Positions 25,335 through 34,933 of a DNA stretch of 64,000 bases are shown here, in pieces. The notes beneath the pieces were generated by a model that was given only the letters and a program-made list of their open reading frames with translations, had not been told where the DNA came from and did no database searches. The number at the start of each line of letters is the position of its first letter. The first letter of the stretch is position 1. Source of the DNA: Bifidobacterium saimiriisciurei. Its GTDB lineage: Bacteria; Actinomycetota; Actinomycetes; Actinomycetales; Bifidobacteriaceae. The stretch spans positions 1 through 64,000 of the forward strand of contig NZ_WHZU01000016.1 in NCBI RefSeq assembly GCF_010667655.1, given 5' to 3'. Position numbers and translations under genes: made by a program.

Positions 25335-26756
25335 CTACGCCGCCCTCGTCGGGTCCTTCTGGAGGGTGAGGAAGACGAGGGCGACGACCAGCAGGATGGC
25401 GATCGACAGGACGCCGAGGCTGGCGTTTCCGGTGAGCGTGGTCGTCGTGGCGACGAGGAACGTGCCGAGGATGGATGCGGTCTTGCCGAAGATGTCGTAG
25501 AGGCCGTAGTACTCGTTGGCGTGGTCCTTGGGGATGATCTTGCCGTAGTAGGAGCGGGAGAGCGCCTGGATGCCGCCCTGGAACATGCCGACGAGGATCG
25601 CGAGGATCCAGAACTCCGTGGCGGTCTTGAGGAAGAACGTGGCGAAGAACACGATGCCCATGTACGCCACGACGGCGGCCATGATCATCGGCTTGCAGCC
25701 GAAGCGGCCGGCGAGACGGCCGTAAAGAATCGCGCAGGGGAACGCCACGAACTGCGTGACCAGCAGCGCCACCACCAGCTGCGTGGAGTCGATGCCGAGC
25801 TGCGTGCCGTACGACGTGCTCATCGAGATCACTGTGTTCACGGCGTCGATGTAGAAGAAGAACGCGACCATGAACATCCACAGCGGCTTGTTGCGCACCA
25901 GCTTGCGCAGGGTGCCGGCGAGCTCGGTGAACGTGCCGCGCACCGCCTCGCGCGTGTGCTCGCGGGTGGCGCGGTAATGCACTTGACGGTAGCTCGTGAG
26001 CAGCGGAATCGTGAACGCCGCCCACCAGACGGCCGTGATGACGAAGCTCGCGCGCGTGCACGCCACCGTGGACCAGCCGGCCAGCGACGGGCCGCCGAAG
26101 ATCAGGGCGATGCAGGCGATGAACGGAATCGTGGAGCCGACGTAGCCCCAGCCGTAGCCGTGCGAGGAGACCTTGTCCATGCGCTCGTTCGACGTGGTGT
26201 CGATGAGCATGGAATCGTAGAAGGTGAGCGAACCGTTGAGGCCGATGGTGGCAAGCACATAGACGATGAGGAACGGCAGCCAGGCGAGCGGCAGGGCGAG
26301 CGCCGCGCACATGACCGCGCCGGTGCCGAAGAAGCCGAGGAAGAACTTCACCTTCATGCCCTGCACGTCGGCGATGGAGCCGAGCAACGGCATGAGCAGG
26401 GCGATGACCAGCGAGGCGATGGTCTGCGCATAGCCCCATGCGGAGACGATGTTGCCATCGGCCGGCATCAGCGACTTCGCGTAGATGGGTATGACCGCGG
26501 TGGAGAGCAGCACGAACGCGGAGTTGCCGACGTCGTAGACGATCCACTTCTTCTCGCGGGACGAAAGACGGCCGCGCGGGGGAGTCGGGAACTCGCCGCG
26601 TGCCAAGGCTTCCGGAGCGTCCTGCCCCTTGATGGCGCCGGCATGGTTCGCGGTGTCGGCGGAGGCGGCAGTGGCGGTGTCGGTGTCTGCGGTGCCGGCG
26701 ATGGTGACGTCGGCAGAGGCGTCGTTCGTGGCATCGGCTCCGAAGTGGTCGGTCAT
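25335..26756 (-). CDS. MFS transporter, UMF1/Atg22-like
   Basis: 473 residues with about 12 membrane helices after a hydrophilic N-terminus of about 55 residues. The start of the first helix, REKKWIVYDVGNSAFVLLSTAVIPIY, matches the YDxxNSAF signature of the UMF1 family (Atg22-like MFS), whose bacterial substrates are poorly known. The loop GSIADVQGMKVKF corresponds to the MFS motif A region. The start at 26756 has GAGGAG five bases upstream; longer in-frame starts are rejected. It is convergent with the XRE gene, with only eight bases between the two stop codons. Confidence 0.84.
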   Translation of the reverse strand: MTDHFGADATNDASADVTIAGTADTDTATAASADTANHAGAIKGQDAPEALARGEFPTPPRGRLSSREKKWIVYDVGNSAFVLLSTAVIPIYAKSLMPADGNIVSAWGYAQTIASLVIALLMPLLGSIADVQGMKVKFFLGFFGTGAVMCAALALPLAWLPFLIVYVLATIGLNGSLTFYDSMLIDTTSNERMDKVSSHGYGWGYVGSTIPFIACIALIFGGPSLAGWSTVACTRASFVITAVWWAAFTIPLLTSYRQVHYRATREHTREAVRGTFTELAGTLRKLVRNKPLWMFMVAFFFYIDAVNTVISMSTSYGTQLGIDSTQLVVALLVTQFVAFPCAILYGRLAGRFGCKPMIMAAVVAYMGIVFFATFFLKTATEFWILAILVGMFQGGIQALSRSYYGKIIPKDHANEYYGLYDIFGKTASILGTFLVATTTTLTGNASLGVLSIAILLVVALVFLTLQKDPTRAA

Positions 26757-26964
26757 AATACTCCTCGCATCGAATTCAGCTTTCATGGTAACGGCGGATT
26801 CCGTGCGATGGCACCCCTGAATATGAACACAGAATGAATTGCCGGGCGCTCTTATGGTTTTCTGCGTATTGGGGGCCGGGGCGTGGCGAGGCAAAGCGGC
26901 GTCAGACGGAGCTCGGCTGCTAGAGTGGCAGCAGACGATGCGGTTCACCCGGAAAGGGGCGGCG

Positions 26965-28620
26965 ATGAGCGAGCATACCGGTGATGAAAGGCCTGCCGAG
27001 GGACAGGAGGGCTCGTATTCCGAGAAGCGGCCTCGTCATGGGGCGATCGGTGGCGCGTCTTCCGCCGGAACCGGGTTTTCCGTTGGCGCCAGAGCCCATG
27101 ATGGTCGGACCGGTGTGGGACGGCATGCGGCCCCCGCGGTCGTTCCCGTTCCCCCGTCCCAGCCTGCGGTTTCGCAGCCGGTGCCTCCGCAGCCGGCATC
27201 GCATGCGACGTCGTACGCCCAACCGACGCCGTACGTCCAACCGACGGCGGCATATACGCAATCAGGTGCATATCCGCGGCGCTCCGAGACGAATCCGCAC
27301 CCCGCGTACCCCGTCCATCCGGCGACCGCGCCGGCCGGCGGCCCTGCGGCGGGCTCTCCTACCGGTGCGCATCAGCATTCCGCCCATCCGTCTCCCGCCT
27401 ACCCGGTTTCTGCCGCGGCATATCCGGCATCCCCGTACTCCGTCGCGACCTATCCCGTCGCGGCGTATCCGGCCGTTCCGTATCCGGCTTCGTATCCAGC
27501 GGCCCCATACCCTGTTGTCGCCGCATATCCTGCCGGCCCATACCCGGTGGCCGTTGCGCCGGCGAGGCCTGTGCGATTCTTTCCGGCGGTCAACCTCCGC
27601 GACGCCCGCAAGGCGTTCAACCGCGTGGGATGGGCGTTGTTCGTATTCCTCGTCGCCACCGGCGTCGCCGCCAGAATCATCGGCATCATCGCCCGGCAGA
27701 TCAGTCCCGGCATCACCGGCAACTCCGGCTCGGCCGTCAGCCTGATACTCGCCTCCCTCGCCCAATACGGCGTCGGCGTGCCGCTCTGCCTGCTGTTCTT
27801 CCGCCTCGCACCGCAATACCCTCCGCAGCCCAGACCCGACGAGCCCGACGCCCGTCCCGGCATCAAGCGATGGCTGACGTTGTTCCTCATGGGATTCCCC
27901 ATCATGTACGGCGGCAGCATCATCGGCCAGCTGGTCTCGAACCTGCTGTCGATGGGCAAATACTCCAACGTGCTCGACGACCTTTCCGGCGACGCCGGCG
28001 GCACGACGGGCATGGTCGATTTCACCGTGCAATCCATCGTGGTCGTCATCTTCGCGCCTTGCTTCGAGGAACTGGTATTCCGCAAGATGCTCATCGACCG
28101 GCTGCGCATATACGGCGAGAAAATCGCGATATTCACGTCGGCCCTGCTGTTCTGCCTCATGCATACGAACACGTATCAGACGTTCTACACGTTCGGATGG
28201 GGCCTGATCTGGGCCTACATCTACACGCGGACCGGCCGGCTGCGATACGACATCGCCCTGCACTCCTCCGCGAATCTCGTCGGCGGCGTCATCGGACCGC
28301 TCATCATGATGAATCTGGACACATCGGCGCTTGACAACGTGGATTGGAACGACTCGCAGGCCGCAGTCGAGGCGCTCGCCCGTTCGGGGCCGGCGCTCGC
28401 GGTCATCGGCGTGTATTTCCTCGCCATGATCGGACTGGCCATCACGGGTCTGGTGCTGCTCATCAGCAAGCGCAAGGAGTTCTTCGTCAAGCAGTCGGAA
28501 CTGGAGCTTGCGCCACGCAACCGCGTGCGTGTGATGCTTGGCAATCCCGGCATGATCGTGTTCGTGACGTTGACCACTCTGGCTACGTTCGGCGCGCCCA
28601 TTATCGCCGCGTTCTCGTGA
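26965..28620 (+). CDS. CPBP intramembrane protease with Pro/Tyr-rich N-terminal domain
   Basis: 551 residues. The first 190 are disordered, with repeated YPA, PYPV and AYP units. A membrane domain with about eight helices follows. CPBP motif 1 is CFEELVFRKMLIDRL (EExxxR) at about residue 367, and motif 2 is FTSALLFCLMHTN (FxxxH) at about 400. The family removes CaaX-type tripeptides in eukaryotes; bacterial members have poorly known roles in envelope processing. GGAAAGGGG precedes the ATG. Base use is normal for this genome, unlike the CPBP gene at 17436. Confidence 0.85.
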   Translation: MSEHTGDERPAEGQEGSYSEKRPRHGAIGGASSAGTGFSVGARAHDGRTGVGRHAAPAVVPVPPSQPAVSQPVPPQPASHATSYAQPTPYVQPTAAYTQSGAYPRRSETNPHPAYPVHPATAPAGGPAAGSPTGAHQHSAHPSPAYPVSAAAYPASPYSVATYPVAAYPAVPYPASYPAAPYPVVAAYPAGPYPVAVAPARPVRFFPAVNLRDARKAFNRVGWALFVFLVATGVAARIIGIIARQISPGITGNSGSAVSLILASLAQYGVGVPLCLLFFRLAPQYPPQPRPDEPDARPGIKRWLTLFLMGFPIMYGGSIIGQLVSNLLSMGKYSNVLDDLSGDAGGTTGMVDFTVQSIVVVIFAPCFEELVFRKMLIDRLRIYGEKIAIFTSALLFCLMHTNTYQTFYTFGWGLIWAYIYTRTGRLRYDIALHSSANLVGGVIGPLIMMNLDTSALDNVDWNDSQAAVEALARSGPALAVIGVYFLAMIGLAITGLVLLISKRKEFFVKQSELELAPRNRVRVMLGNPGMIVFVTLTTLATFGAPIIAAFS

Positions 28621-28640
28621 CGGTAGCGTAAAAAACTCGA

Positions 28641-28646
28641 TATAAT
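28641..28646 (+). promoter_or_regulatory. -10 box of rpmB
   Basis: A perfect TATAAT lies about 125 bases before the rpmB start. No clear -35 is seen. The long leader is unusual for a small ribosomal gene and could carry translation control. Confidence 0.55.
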
Positions 28647-28769
28647 ACCCGCTTTATTTGCAATATTGCGCATTTCACGCTAATATCGTGAAGTTGTGTG
28701 TTCAGGCCGGGGCCTTCCCGACGGGGACACGGGAAAGACTTGAACAAACAGTAAGTTAGAGGAGTCATC

Positions 28770-28961
28770 ATGGCAGCTCGTTGTGCAGTCTGCGGCAAGG
28801 GCCCGCAGGTCGGCTACACCGTTTCTCACTCGCATATCCGTAACAAGCGTCGCTTCCTGCCGAACCTGCAGTCGGTTCACACCCGCGTCGACGGCGAAAA
28901 CGTTCGCCTGCGCGTGTGCACCTCCTGCATCAAGGCCGGCAAGGTCCAGCGCGTCGCCTGA
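28770..28961 (+). CDS. rpmB: 50S ribosomal protein L28
   Basis: 63 residues, complete. [21 protein letters not shown], the start, and the later VCTSC give two CxxC pairs, the zinc-binding C+ form of L28. [13 protein letters not shown] is the rRNA-binding core. The start has AGAGGAG eight bases upstream. It lies directly before recG, a common actinobacterial order. Confidence 0.96.
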   Translation: MAARCAVCGKGPQVGYTVSHSHIRNKRRFLPNLQSVHTRVDGENVRLRVCTSCIKAGKVQRVA

Positions 28962-29098
28962 TTGGTTCGCGCAAGTGCAGCGGTAGAGCCGCGTAAACGT
29001 AGAATCCCGTGAGTGTTCGCTCGCGGGATTTTTTGTATTGCATGGGTCTGCTGGTTCCGGAAGTCCGACGGTCCACGCGGGCGGTCACAATGGGGCGT

Positions 29099-31600
29099 AT
29101 GACCATTGCTCTTGATACCGCCATATCGTCGCTGATGACGAACAAACGACGTATCGGAGCATTGAAATCCCTGGGCATGACCACGGTCGGCGAGGCGCTG
29201 ACCTATTATCCGTTCCGCGTGACCGACCCCGTGCCGGTCAAGCCGATTCGCAGCGTGACGATCGGCGTGAAGGCGGCGTTTGTGGCCACCGTGCGGCAGA
29301 TGCGCGTCGTGCCGATGAACGCACGGCGTGGATTCCGCGTGGAGGCGACGCTTGACGACGCCGATTTCGTAGGCGGCGAGGGCTTCGGCGGCGGGCTGCC
29401 GAATGTGGCGCCCGGCACGGCGCGGCTGGTGTTCTTCTCGCGCAACAAAGGCTATACGGACTGGATGGGCATGCGGCTGCGCGCCGGCAACGTCGTCGTG
29501 ATCGCCGGCGAGCCGACGGTGTTCAACAACAACCTGCAGTTCACGCATCCCGACGTGATCGTCGTGCGCGACGTCGGCGGACGTCTGCCGGAAATCGATT
29601 CCGTGGACGAGGCTCTTGCCAAGGTGTCGCGTCCGCAGCCGGTGTATCATGCGAGCTCGCGCATCTCGACCGACCACATCCATGAATCGATTCTTGGATT
29701 CCTGCGGATGATGACCGCCGAAAGTGCCGGAAGCGATAAGACCGAGGACGGAGGCCGTGGCGTTTCCGCTGCCGCCGGTGATGCTGATGCAGGCCCCGCG
29801 GCCGCTGCTGCCGGCGCGGCAGGCGCCATTGGCCTCGAGGCCGAGTCGACGCCGCTTGATGCGACGTCACTCGCCCACGCGATCCCCGACATCCTGCCCG
29901 AATCCGTGCGTCGGCAGAACCGTCTGATGCACAGGGCCGAGGCGTTTCTGGCCATCCATCGCCCCGAATCGGTCAGGCAGTTCCACGAGGGCATCCGCAC
30001 CATGCGCTTCGAGGAGGCGTTCATCGCGCAGACCGCGCTGCTCGAGGCGCGGCGGCACGCCGCCACCTTCGACGCGTTCCCCTGCCCCTCGCCCGAGAAC
30101 GCCGACGATTCGTTCAAGGAACGGTTCATCGCGTCCCTTCCGTTCTCGCTGACGGCCGGCCAGCAGACGGTGATCGATGACATCGCCGCCGACATGGCCA
30201 AGGCGTCGCCGATGCAGCGACTGCTGCAAGGCGAGGTCGGTTCCGGCAAGACCGTCGTGGCGCTCGCGGCCATGTTGCAGGCCATCGACGCCGGCCACCA
30301 GGCCGTGCTCGTCGCGCCCACGCAGGTGCTGGCCGAGCAGCATTACGAAACCATCGGGCGGATGACGTCCAAGCAGGGCATAGACGTGCTGCTGCTGACC
30401 GGCGGCATGAAACTGGCGGTCCGTCGTCGCGTGCTCGCCAAGGCCGCGAGCGGCGAACCATGCATCGTGGTGGCCACGCACGCCGCGTTCTCCAAGACGT
30501 TCCAGGCGCCGAATCTGGCGCTTGCGGTGATCGACGAACAGCATCGGTTCGGCGTGGAGCAGCGCGAGACGCTGCGACGCAAATCCGAGCATGCGCCGCA
30601 TCTGCTGGTCATGACGGCCACGCCGATTCCGCGCACTGCCGCCATGACGTGGTTCGGCGACCTCGACATCTCGTGGCTGACGGAGTTGCCGGGCGGTCGC
30701 AAGCCGATTCGCACGATCGTGGTTCCCGAGGCGGATGGCCATACTATGGCGCGCATGTTCGCGCATATCCGCGCGCGCGTGGATGCGGGGGAGCGGGCGT
30801 ACGTCGTCTGCCCGCGCATCGACGAGCATCCGGAGAATGACGATGACGATACGGAATCGACGTCGGGATCGGCGTCGAAGTCGAAGCGGTCGTCGAAGGC
30901 GGCGAAGCGCGGCGAGGAATACGGTCCGATTATCGACGATCCGTTCGATGACGAAGGCGATATGGAAAGCGGCGCGGCCCCTAAGCCGCCGTTGCATTCC
31001 GTGGAGGAGATCGTGTCCCGGCTGGCCGCGTTGCCGCAGTTCCGAGGCATCGAACTGGCCACGCTGACCGGTCGCGACGACGATGAGACCAAGCGCCAGG
31101 TGATGGACGACTTCTCCTCCGGCAAGACGCCGGTGTTGGTGGCGACCACGGTGATCGAGGTCGGCGTGGATGTGCCGCAGGCCAGCTGCATCGTGATCTT
31201 CGACGCCGACCGGTTCGGACTCTCGCAGCTGCATCAGCTGCGCGGACGTGTGGGCCGAGGTGGTACGAACAGCTGGGCGTTCCTGATCTCTCGCGCCGAA
31301 CCGGATTCGCTGGCCGCGCAGCGTCTGGAGGTCATCCGCACATCCACCGACGGTGCGGACATCGCGCAGGCCGACATCGAACTGCGCGGCGCCGGCGACG
31401 TATTGGGCGACGCGCAGTCCGGCGGCCAGTCGTCGCTGAAGCTGTTGCGCGTGGTCAAGGACGCCGACATGATCGCCGAGGCGCGAGGCCAGGCGCAGGC
31501 CTTGCTCGACGCCGATCCCGAGCTGCGTGGCGAGGTCGAACTGGCCGGCGCCGTACTCGACTTCACACGAGGCAACGAGCAGTTCATCACCAGCACGTGA
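29099..31600 (+). CDS. recG: ATP-dependent DNA helicase RecG
   Basis: 833 residues. RecG remodels stalled replication forks and branch-migrates recombination intermediates. The N-terminal wedge domain lies at about 1-250, starting LKSLGMTTVGEALTYYPF. Walker A LLQGEVGSGKTVVAL is at about residue 378, DEQHRFG (DExH) at about 479, MTATPIPRT (motif III), and the C-terminal helicase motifs VGVDVPQA and HQLRGRVGRGG follow. Two acidic low-complexity insertions (about 205-245 and 580-620) make it longer than the usual 690-740. CACAAT ends seven bases before this ATG, so the mRNA is probably leaderless. It precedes rsmD. Confidence 0.93.
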   Translation: MTIALDTAISSLMTNKRRIGALKSLGMTTVGEALTYYPFRVTDPVPVKPIRSVTIGVKAAFVATVRQMRVVPMNARRGFRVEATLDDADFVGGEGFGGGLPNVAPGTARLVFFSRNKGYTDWMGMRLRAGNVVVIAGEPTVFNNNLQFTHPDVIVVRDVGGRLPEIDSVDEALAKVSRPQPVYHASSRISTDHIHESILGFLRMMTAESAGSDKTEDGGRGVSAAAGDADAGPAAAAAGAAGAIGLEAESTPLDATSLAHAIPDILPESVRRQNRLMHRAEAFLAIHRPESVRQFHEGIRTMRFEEAFIAQTALLEARRHAATFDAFPCPSPENADDSFKERFIASLPFSLTAGQQTVIDDIAADMAKASPMQRLLQGEVGSGKTVVALAAMLQAIDAGHQAVLVAPTQVLAEQHYETIGRMTSKQGIDVLLLTGGMKLAVRRRVLAKAASGEPCIVVATHAAFSKTFQAPNLALAVIDEQHRFGVEQRETLRRKSEHAPHLLVMTATPIPRTAAMTWFGDLDISWLTELPGGRKPIRTIVVPEADGHTMARMFAHIRARVDAGERAYVVCPRIDEHPENDDDDTESTSGSASKSKRSSKAAKRGEEYGPIIDDPFDDEGDMESGAAPKPPLHSVEEIVSRLAALPQFRGIELATLTGRDDDETKRQVMDDFSSGKTPVLVATTVIEVGVDVPQASCIVIFDADRFGLSQLHQLRGRVGRGGTNSWAFLISRAEPDSLAAQRLEVIRTSTDGADIAQADIELRGAGDVLGDAQSGGQSSLKLLRVVKDADMIAEARGQAQALLDADPELRGEVELAGAVLDFTRGNEQFITST

Positions 31601-31651
31601 TCGGTTGGGTTGTGTCACGTGGGTCGGAACCGGCCGTGCATAATGGAAGCT

Positions 31652-32242
31652 ATGCGTATTATTGCGGGACGATTCAAGGGTTTTGAGATCACGACGCCGA
31701 AAAGCGGCACGCGGCCGACGACCGACCGTACGAAGGAGGCCATCTTCTCCCATCTGACGGCCATCGACATTCTGCCTGACGCGCGCGTGCTCGACCTGTT
31801 CGCCGGCACGGGCGCGCTCGGCATCGAGGCGCTGTCCCGCGGGGCGAAGTCGCTGGTGGCGGTGGAGGCCGCCGGGCCGGCCGCCTCGATGCTGGGCAAA
31901 TCGTTCGCCCGTCTGAAGAAGTCGAAGGCGTGGGAGCCTGATATGGGCGCCCGCGTCGTCAGGACGAAGGCCGAAAAATACGTCGGCATGCAGGGCGAAG
32001 GCGTGCGGGGCGAATCATTCGACTTGATTTTCATCGACCCGCCGTATGCCTTCGAGACCGATGATTGCAATATGCTGATGCAAACGTTGGTGAGTGACGA
32101 TATCGTCGATCCGCGCGGCGTGATCATGCTGGAGCGGTCGGCGCGCTCCGACGAACCGACCGCCCCCGAAGGATGGGAGATCACGCAGTCGCGCAAATAC
32201 GGCGAGACCGCCGTGTTCTACTTCGAACGCTGCCTGGAGTAG
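31652..32242 (+). CDS. rsmD: 16S rRNA (guanine(966)-N2)-methyltransferase RsmD
   Basis: 196 residues. It methylates G966 in the 30S subunit using SAM. MRIIAGRFKGFEI is the conserved N-terminus; RPTTDRTKEAIFSHL, LDLFAGTGALGIEALSRGA (motif I) and DLIFIDPPYA (the DPPY catalytic motif of N2-guanine methyltransferases) all match. The ATG at 31652 fits the family start, and CATAAT ends seven bases before it, pointing to a leaderless transcript. Confidence 0.93.
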   Translation: MRIIAGRFKGFEITTPKSGTRPTTDRTKEAIFSHLTAIDILPDARVLDLFAGTGALGIEALSRGAKSLVAVEAAGPAASMLGKSFARLKKSKAWEPDMGARVVRTKAEKYVGMQGEGVRGESFDLIFIDPPYAFETDDCNMLMQTLVSDDIVDPRGVIMLERSARSDEPTAPEGWEITQSRKYGETAVFYFERCLE

Positions 32243-32245
32243 ACG

Positions 32246-33403
32246 CTAGAAATACCGTACCGGCAGGTGCTCCGGCGGCAGACGGCGCGGATGGTGGCCG
32301 GAGACCTCCCAGCCGAGCAGCATCAGCGTCTTGCGGTCGGCCTTGCTCAGGGCCTTGCAATCCAGCTGCTCGATGAGGTCCGGACGGATGCGCGACGTGC
32401 GTTCCAGCGCCTCGTCGCGGCGGAAACGGTCGACCTTGCCGTGGTCGCCGCTCGTCAGCACGTCGGAGACGGCGAGGCCTCGCCACGCGGTCGGGCGCGT
32501 GAACTGGCGGTGCTCCAGCAGCGGGTCGCCCGTGTAGGATTCCTCCACGATGGATTCGGGATTGCCCATGAAGCCCGGAATCAGACGGACGATGGCCTCG
32601 ATCATGGCCGAGACCGCCACTTCGCCGCCATTGAGCACGTAGTCGCCGATGGAGTATTCGCGCACTTCGACGCCCTGCCTGGCGTAATACTCCGGCACTC
32701 GCGCGTCGATGCCCTCATATCGGCCGCAGCCGAAGATCAGCCGCTTGGCGTGGGAGAGGTCCGTGGCGTCGGCCTGCGTGAACAGCGGCGCCGACGGGTT
32801 CGGGAAGATGAGGATCGGCTTGGCCTGCATATCCGGATCGTCGGGGTTTCCGGCATCGGCGGCGCCGGTCGTGTCGACGGAGGAGCCGGTGGCGGCCGGG
32901 TGGTCGATGGGCACGTTGTAGCCGGGGGCCTCGTCGAACAGTGAATCCAGTGCGGCGACAAGTTCGTCGGGATTTTTCGCCTCGCCGAGCAGATGCTGGG
33001 CGGCGTCGCGCTTCTCGGAGGCTGCGGCGTCGGCACGCTCCTCGGCGGTCGTGGCGTCGGGGACGGGCCTGCCGGCGGGGGTGGAGGCCTCGGTCGGAGC
33101 ATTGCCGGGCCTGGGCACCAGATGGAAGTCGCGGGATAGGATCGGCTCGCCTTCGGCGCTGAAATCAACGGGCCTGAGACCCATCAGGTCATCGAGGCAT
33201 TCGGCCCAGATCTCCGGCTTCATCACCATGCCCGCGCCGCCGCCGACCGGGGTGTCGTCCACGGAATGATGCACGTCGTGCGTCCAGTCGCGCAGATTCC
33301 GCGCGGTGACGGTGAGCAGGCCGCGCTGCTGCGCCTTGCCCAGAAGACTGAGCTTCAGTACGTCGAAATACTCGGGGAATACGGAAACGATGTCGATATG
33401 CAT
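32246..33403 (-). CDS. trmD: tRNA (guanine(37)-N1)-methyltransferase TrmD with a large internal insertion
   Basis: 385 residues, about 130 more than usual. TrmD makes m1G37 and prevents frameshifting. The start MHIDIVSVFPEYFD and DTPVGGGAGMVMKPEIW are the canonical N-terminal half, and FGCGRYEGIDARV, with SIGDYVLNGGEVA, forms the trefoil-knot SAM site; GNPESIVEESYTGDPLLEHRQFTRP closes the family core. Between residues of about 80 and 210 lies an inserted Ala/Asp/Pro-rich stretch with a short helical part (ELVAALDSLFDEAPG). The start at 33403 matches the family. It is convergent with rsmD, three bases apart. In many bacteria trmD follows rimM; here a 6-kb cassette separates them. Confidence 0.92.
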   Translation of the reverse strand: MHIDIVSVFPEYFDVLKLSLLGKAQQRGLLTVTARNLRDWTHDVHHSVDDTPVGGGAGMVMKPEIWAECLDDLMGLRPVDFSAEGEPILSRDFHLVPRPGNAPTEASTPAGRPVPDATTAEERADAAASEKRDAAQHLLGEAKNPDELVAALDSLFDEAPGYNVPIDHPAATGSSVDTTGAADAGNPDDPDMQAKPILIFPNPSAPLFTQADATDLSHAKRLIFGCGRYEGIDARVPEYYARQGVEVREYSIGDYVLNGGEVAVSAMIEAIVRLIPGFMGNPESIVEESYTGDPLLEHRQFTRPTAWRGLAVSDVLTSGDHGKVDRFRRDEALERTSRIRPDLIEQLDCKALSKADRKTLMLLGWEVSGHHPRRLPPEHLPVRYF

Positions 33404-33428
33404 AGGTTCCAGCGTATCGCATCCAATG

Positions 33429-33493
33429 TTCACGAATCGATGGATACCGGCGATGTGAGCGCTAAAACGCCTCCTATCGTGCGATTCGTGTAC
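33429..33493. repeat. Palindromic unit at the left edge of the catabolic cassette
   Basis: GTTCACGAATCG at 33429 and CGATTCGTGTAC at 33482 form the ends of a 65-bp unit. A closely related unit of 66 bp bounds the other side of the cassette at 39326. The outermost 21 bases of the left unit match the inverted 21 bases at 39371-39391 at 19 positions. It lies 25 bases upstream of the trmD start codon. Confidence 0.75.
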
Positions 33494-33599
33494 GAGGAAG
33501 GGCATGGGGCGAATCACAAATCGTCGGAAGCAGTGCACAAATCGTCGGGTTTTTGGGTTTGCAAACGGCCGGAACCGATATATAGTTACTTCCGTAAAC

Positions 33600-33615
33600 A
33601 GCTTTTAAAAGTTAA
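33600..33615 (+). promoter_or_regulatory. Candidate ROK-regulator operator upstream of the dehydrogenase
   Basis: AGCTTTTAAAAGTTAA contains the perfect palindrome CTTTTAAAAG at 33602-33611. Related palindromes (ATTTTAAAAT, ACTTTAAAAAGT, GCTTTAAAAAG) stand in a row upstream of the ROK regulator gene at 37977-38011. The match suggests that the ROK protein controls both. The rest of the 325-bp gap 33404-33728 holds the promoter region and no gene. Confidence 0.5.
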
Positions 33616-33728
33616 TAACAAAAGTTGAAACCGTTGAAAACACAGGGGTTCGGCGGGCGAAACCGATGTTGCTGACCGATGAAAGCGCAACGATGAACCA
33701 TCACAAACCATCCGACAAAGGAGTTGCA

Positions 33729-34790
33729 ATGGAAGGAATGATGAAGGGAGCCTACCTCCCCGGCAACAGCACGGTCGACCTGCGGGAGATCCCGATTCCG
33801 AAGCCCGGCTATGGCCAGGTGCTCGTCAAGATGAAGGCCTCCACCATCTGCGGCAGCGACATCCGCGCCATCTACCGCGAGCACACCGGCAAGGGCCCCG
33901 AAGGCTACCAGAACAAGGTCGCCGGCCACGAGCCCTGCGGCCAGGTCGTCGAGGAAGGCCCCGGTGTGCAGAAGTTCAAGACCGGCTCCCGCGTCATCGT
34001 CTACCACATCCACGGCTGCGGACTGTGCCACGACTGCCGCATGGGCTACCAGATCTCCTGCTCCTCCGAGCAGCGCGCCGCCTACGGCTGGCAGCGCGAC
34101 GGCGGCATGGAGGAATACGTGGTCTGCGACGAGCGCGACCTCGTGGCCCTGCCCGACGAACTCACCTACACCGACGGCGCCCAGGTGGCCTGCGGCTTCG
34201 GCACCGCGTACGAGGCCATCGAGAAGATCGGCGTCTCCGGCAACCACGCCCTGCTCGTCACCGGCCTCGGCCCGGTCGGCCTCGCCACCCTCATGCTGTG
34301 CAAGAGCCTCGGCGCCAAGCAGCTCATCGGCGTGGAATCCAACCCGTACCGCATCGAGCTCGCCAAGAAGCTCGGCCTCGCCGACGTGGTGCTCGAACCC
34401 AGCGAGAACAACGTGCAGGAAGTGCTCGACCTCACCGGCGGCCACGGCGTCGAACGTGCCATCGACACCTCGGGCGCCGACGCCGCCCGCGCCACCGCCG
34501 TGCGTGCCACCCGCGCATGGGGACGCATCGCCTTCGTCGGCGAAGGCGGCACCGTGCACTTCAACCCGAGCCCCGACATGCTCCACGGCCAGAAGACCAT
34601 CTACGGCAGCTGGGTGACCAGCGTGGCCCGCATGGAGACCCTCGTGGAGAACCTCGTCGCCTGGGGCATCCACCCCGAGGACCTCGTCACCGACCGATTC
34701 TCCATCGACGACGCGTCCAAGGCCTACGAGCTCATGGCCAGCGGCAAGTGCGGCAAGGTCGCGGTCTGCTTCGACGAGGAGCTCAAGTAA
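33729..34790 (+). CDS. Zinc-dependent medium-chain alcohol/polyol dehydrogenase
   Basis: 353 residues. Catalytic zinc site: Cys in STICGSDIR (about residue 39) and His-Glu in VAGHEPCGQV. The structural zinc lobe is HGCGLCHDCRMGYQISC with four cysteines. The NAD-binding Rossmann motif is LVTGLGPVGLATLMLC at about 177, with the acidic E in GVESNPYR, which favours NAD over NADP. It is closest to the sorbitol/threonine/iditol dehydrogenase group, so a sugar alcohol or sugar substrate is likely. AAAGGAG lies five bases upstream. It opens a likely operon with the DUF4867 gene and the GPH symporter; a weak terminator follows. Confidence 0.85.
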   Translation: MEGMMKGAYLPGNSTVDLREIPIPKPGYGQVLVKMKASTICGSDIRAIYREHTGKGPEGYQNKVAGHEPCGQVVEEGPGVQKFKTGSRVIVYHIHGCGLCHDCRMGYQISCSSEQRAAYGWQRDGGMEEYVVCDERDLVALPDELTYTDGAQVACGFGTAYEAIEKIGVSGNHALLVTGLGPVGLATLMLCKSLGAKQLIGVESNPYRIELAKKLGLADVVLEPSENNVQEVLDLTGGHGVERAIDTSGADAARATAVRATRAWGRIAFVGEGGTVHFNPSPDMLHGQKTIYGSWVTSVARMETLVENLVAWGIHPEDLVTDRFSIDDASKAYELMASGKCGKVAVCFDEELK

Positions 34791-34825
34791 CTGTCGGCTG
34801 TTGCCAGCCGTCCCTTCCATGAGGA

Positions 34826-34855
34826 GGCGGAGAGCGATCTTCGCCTCCTTTTCCT
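34826..34855 (+). terminator. Hairpin after the dehydrogenase
   Basis: GGAGGCG pairs with CGCCTCC around GAGAGCGATCTT and is followed by TTTT. It may reduce read-through into the DUF4867 gene rather than stop it fully. Confidence 0.65.
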
Positions 34856-34933
34856 GTATGACCCGTCCGCTCTTCATCATGGCTCCCCTCGGTGTTGAGG
34901 GAGAGTCCGAATCCGCCATCGAGAAAGACCACC

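Noticed and set aside
25251..26837. A 528-codon open frame opposite the UMF1-like transporter
   Set aside because: Glu/Arg/Asp-rich, without a domain. It is the antisense of membrane helices in a GC-rich gene.
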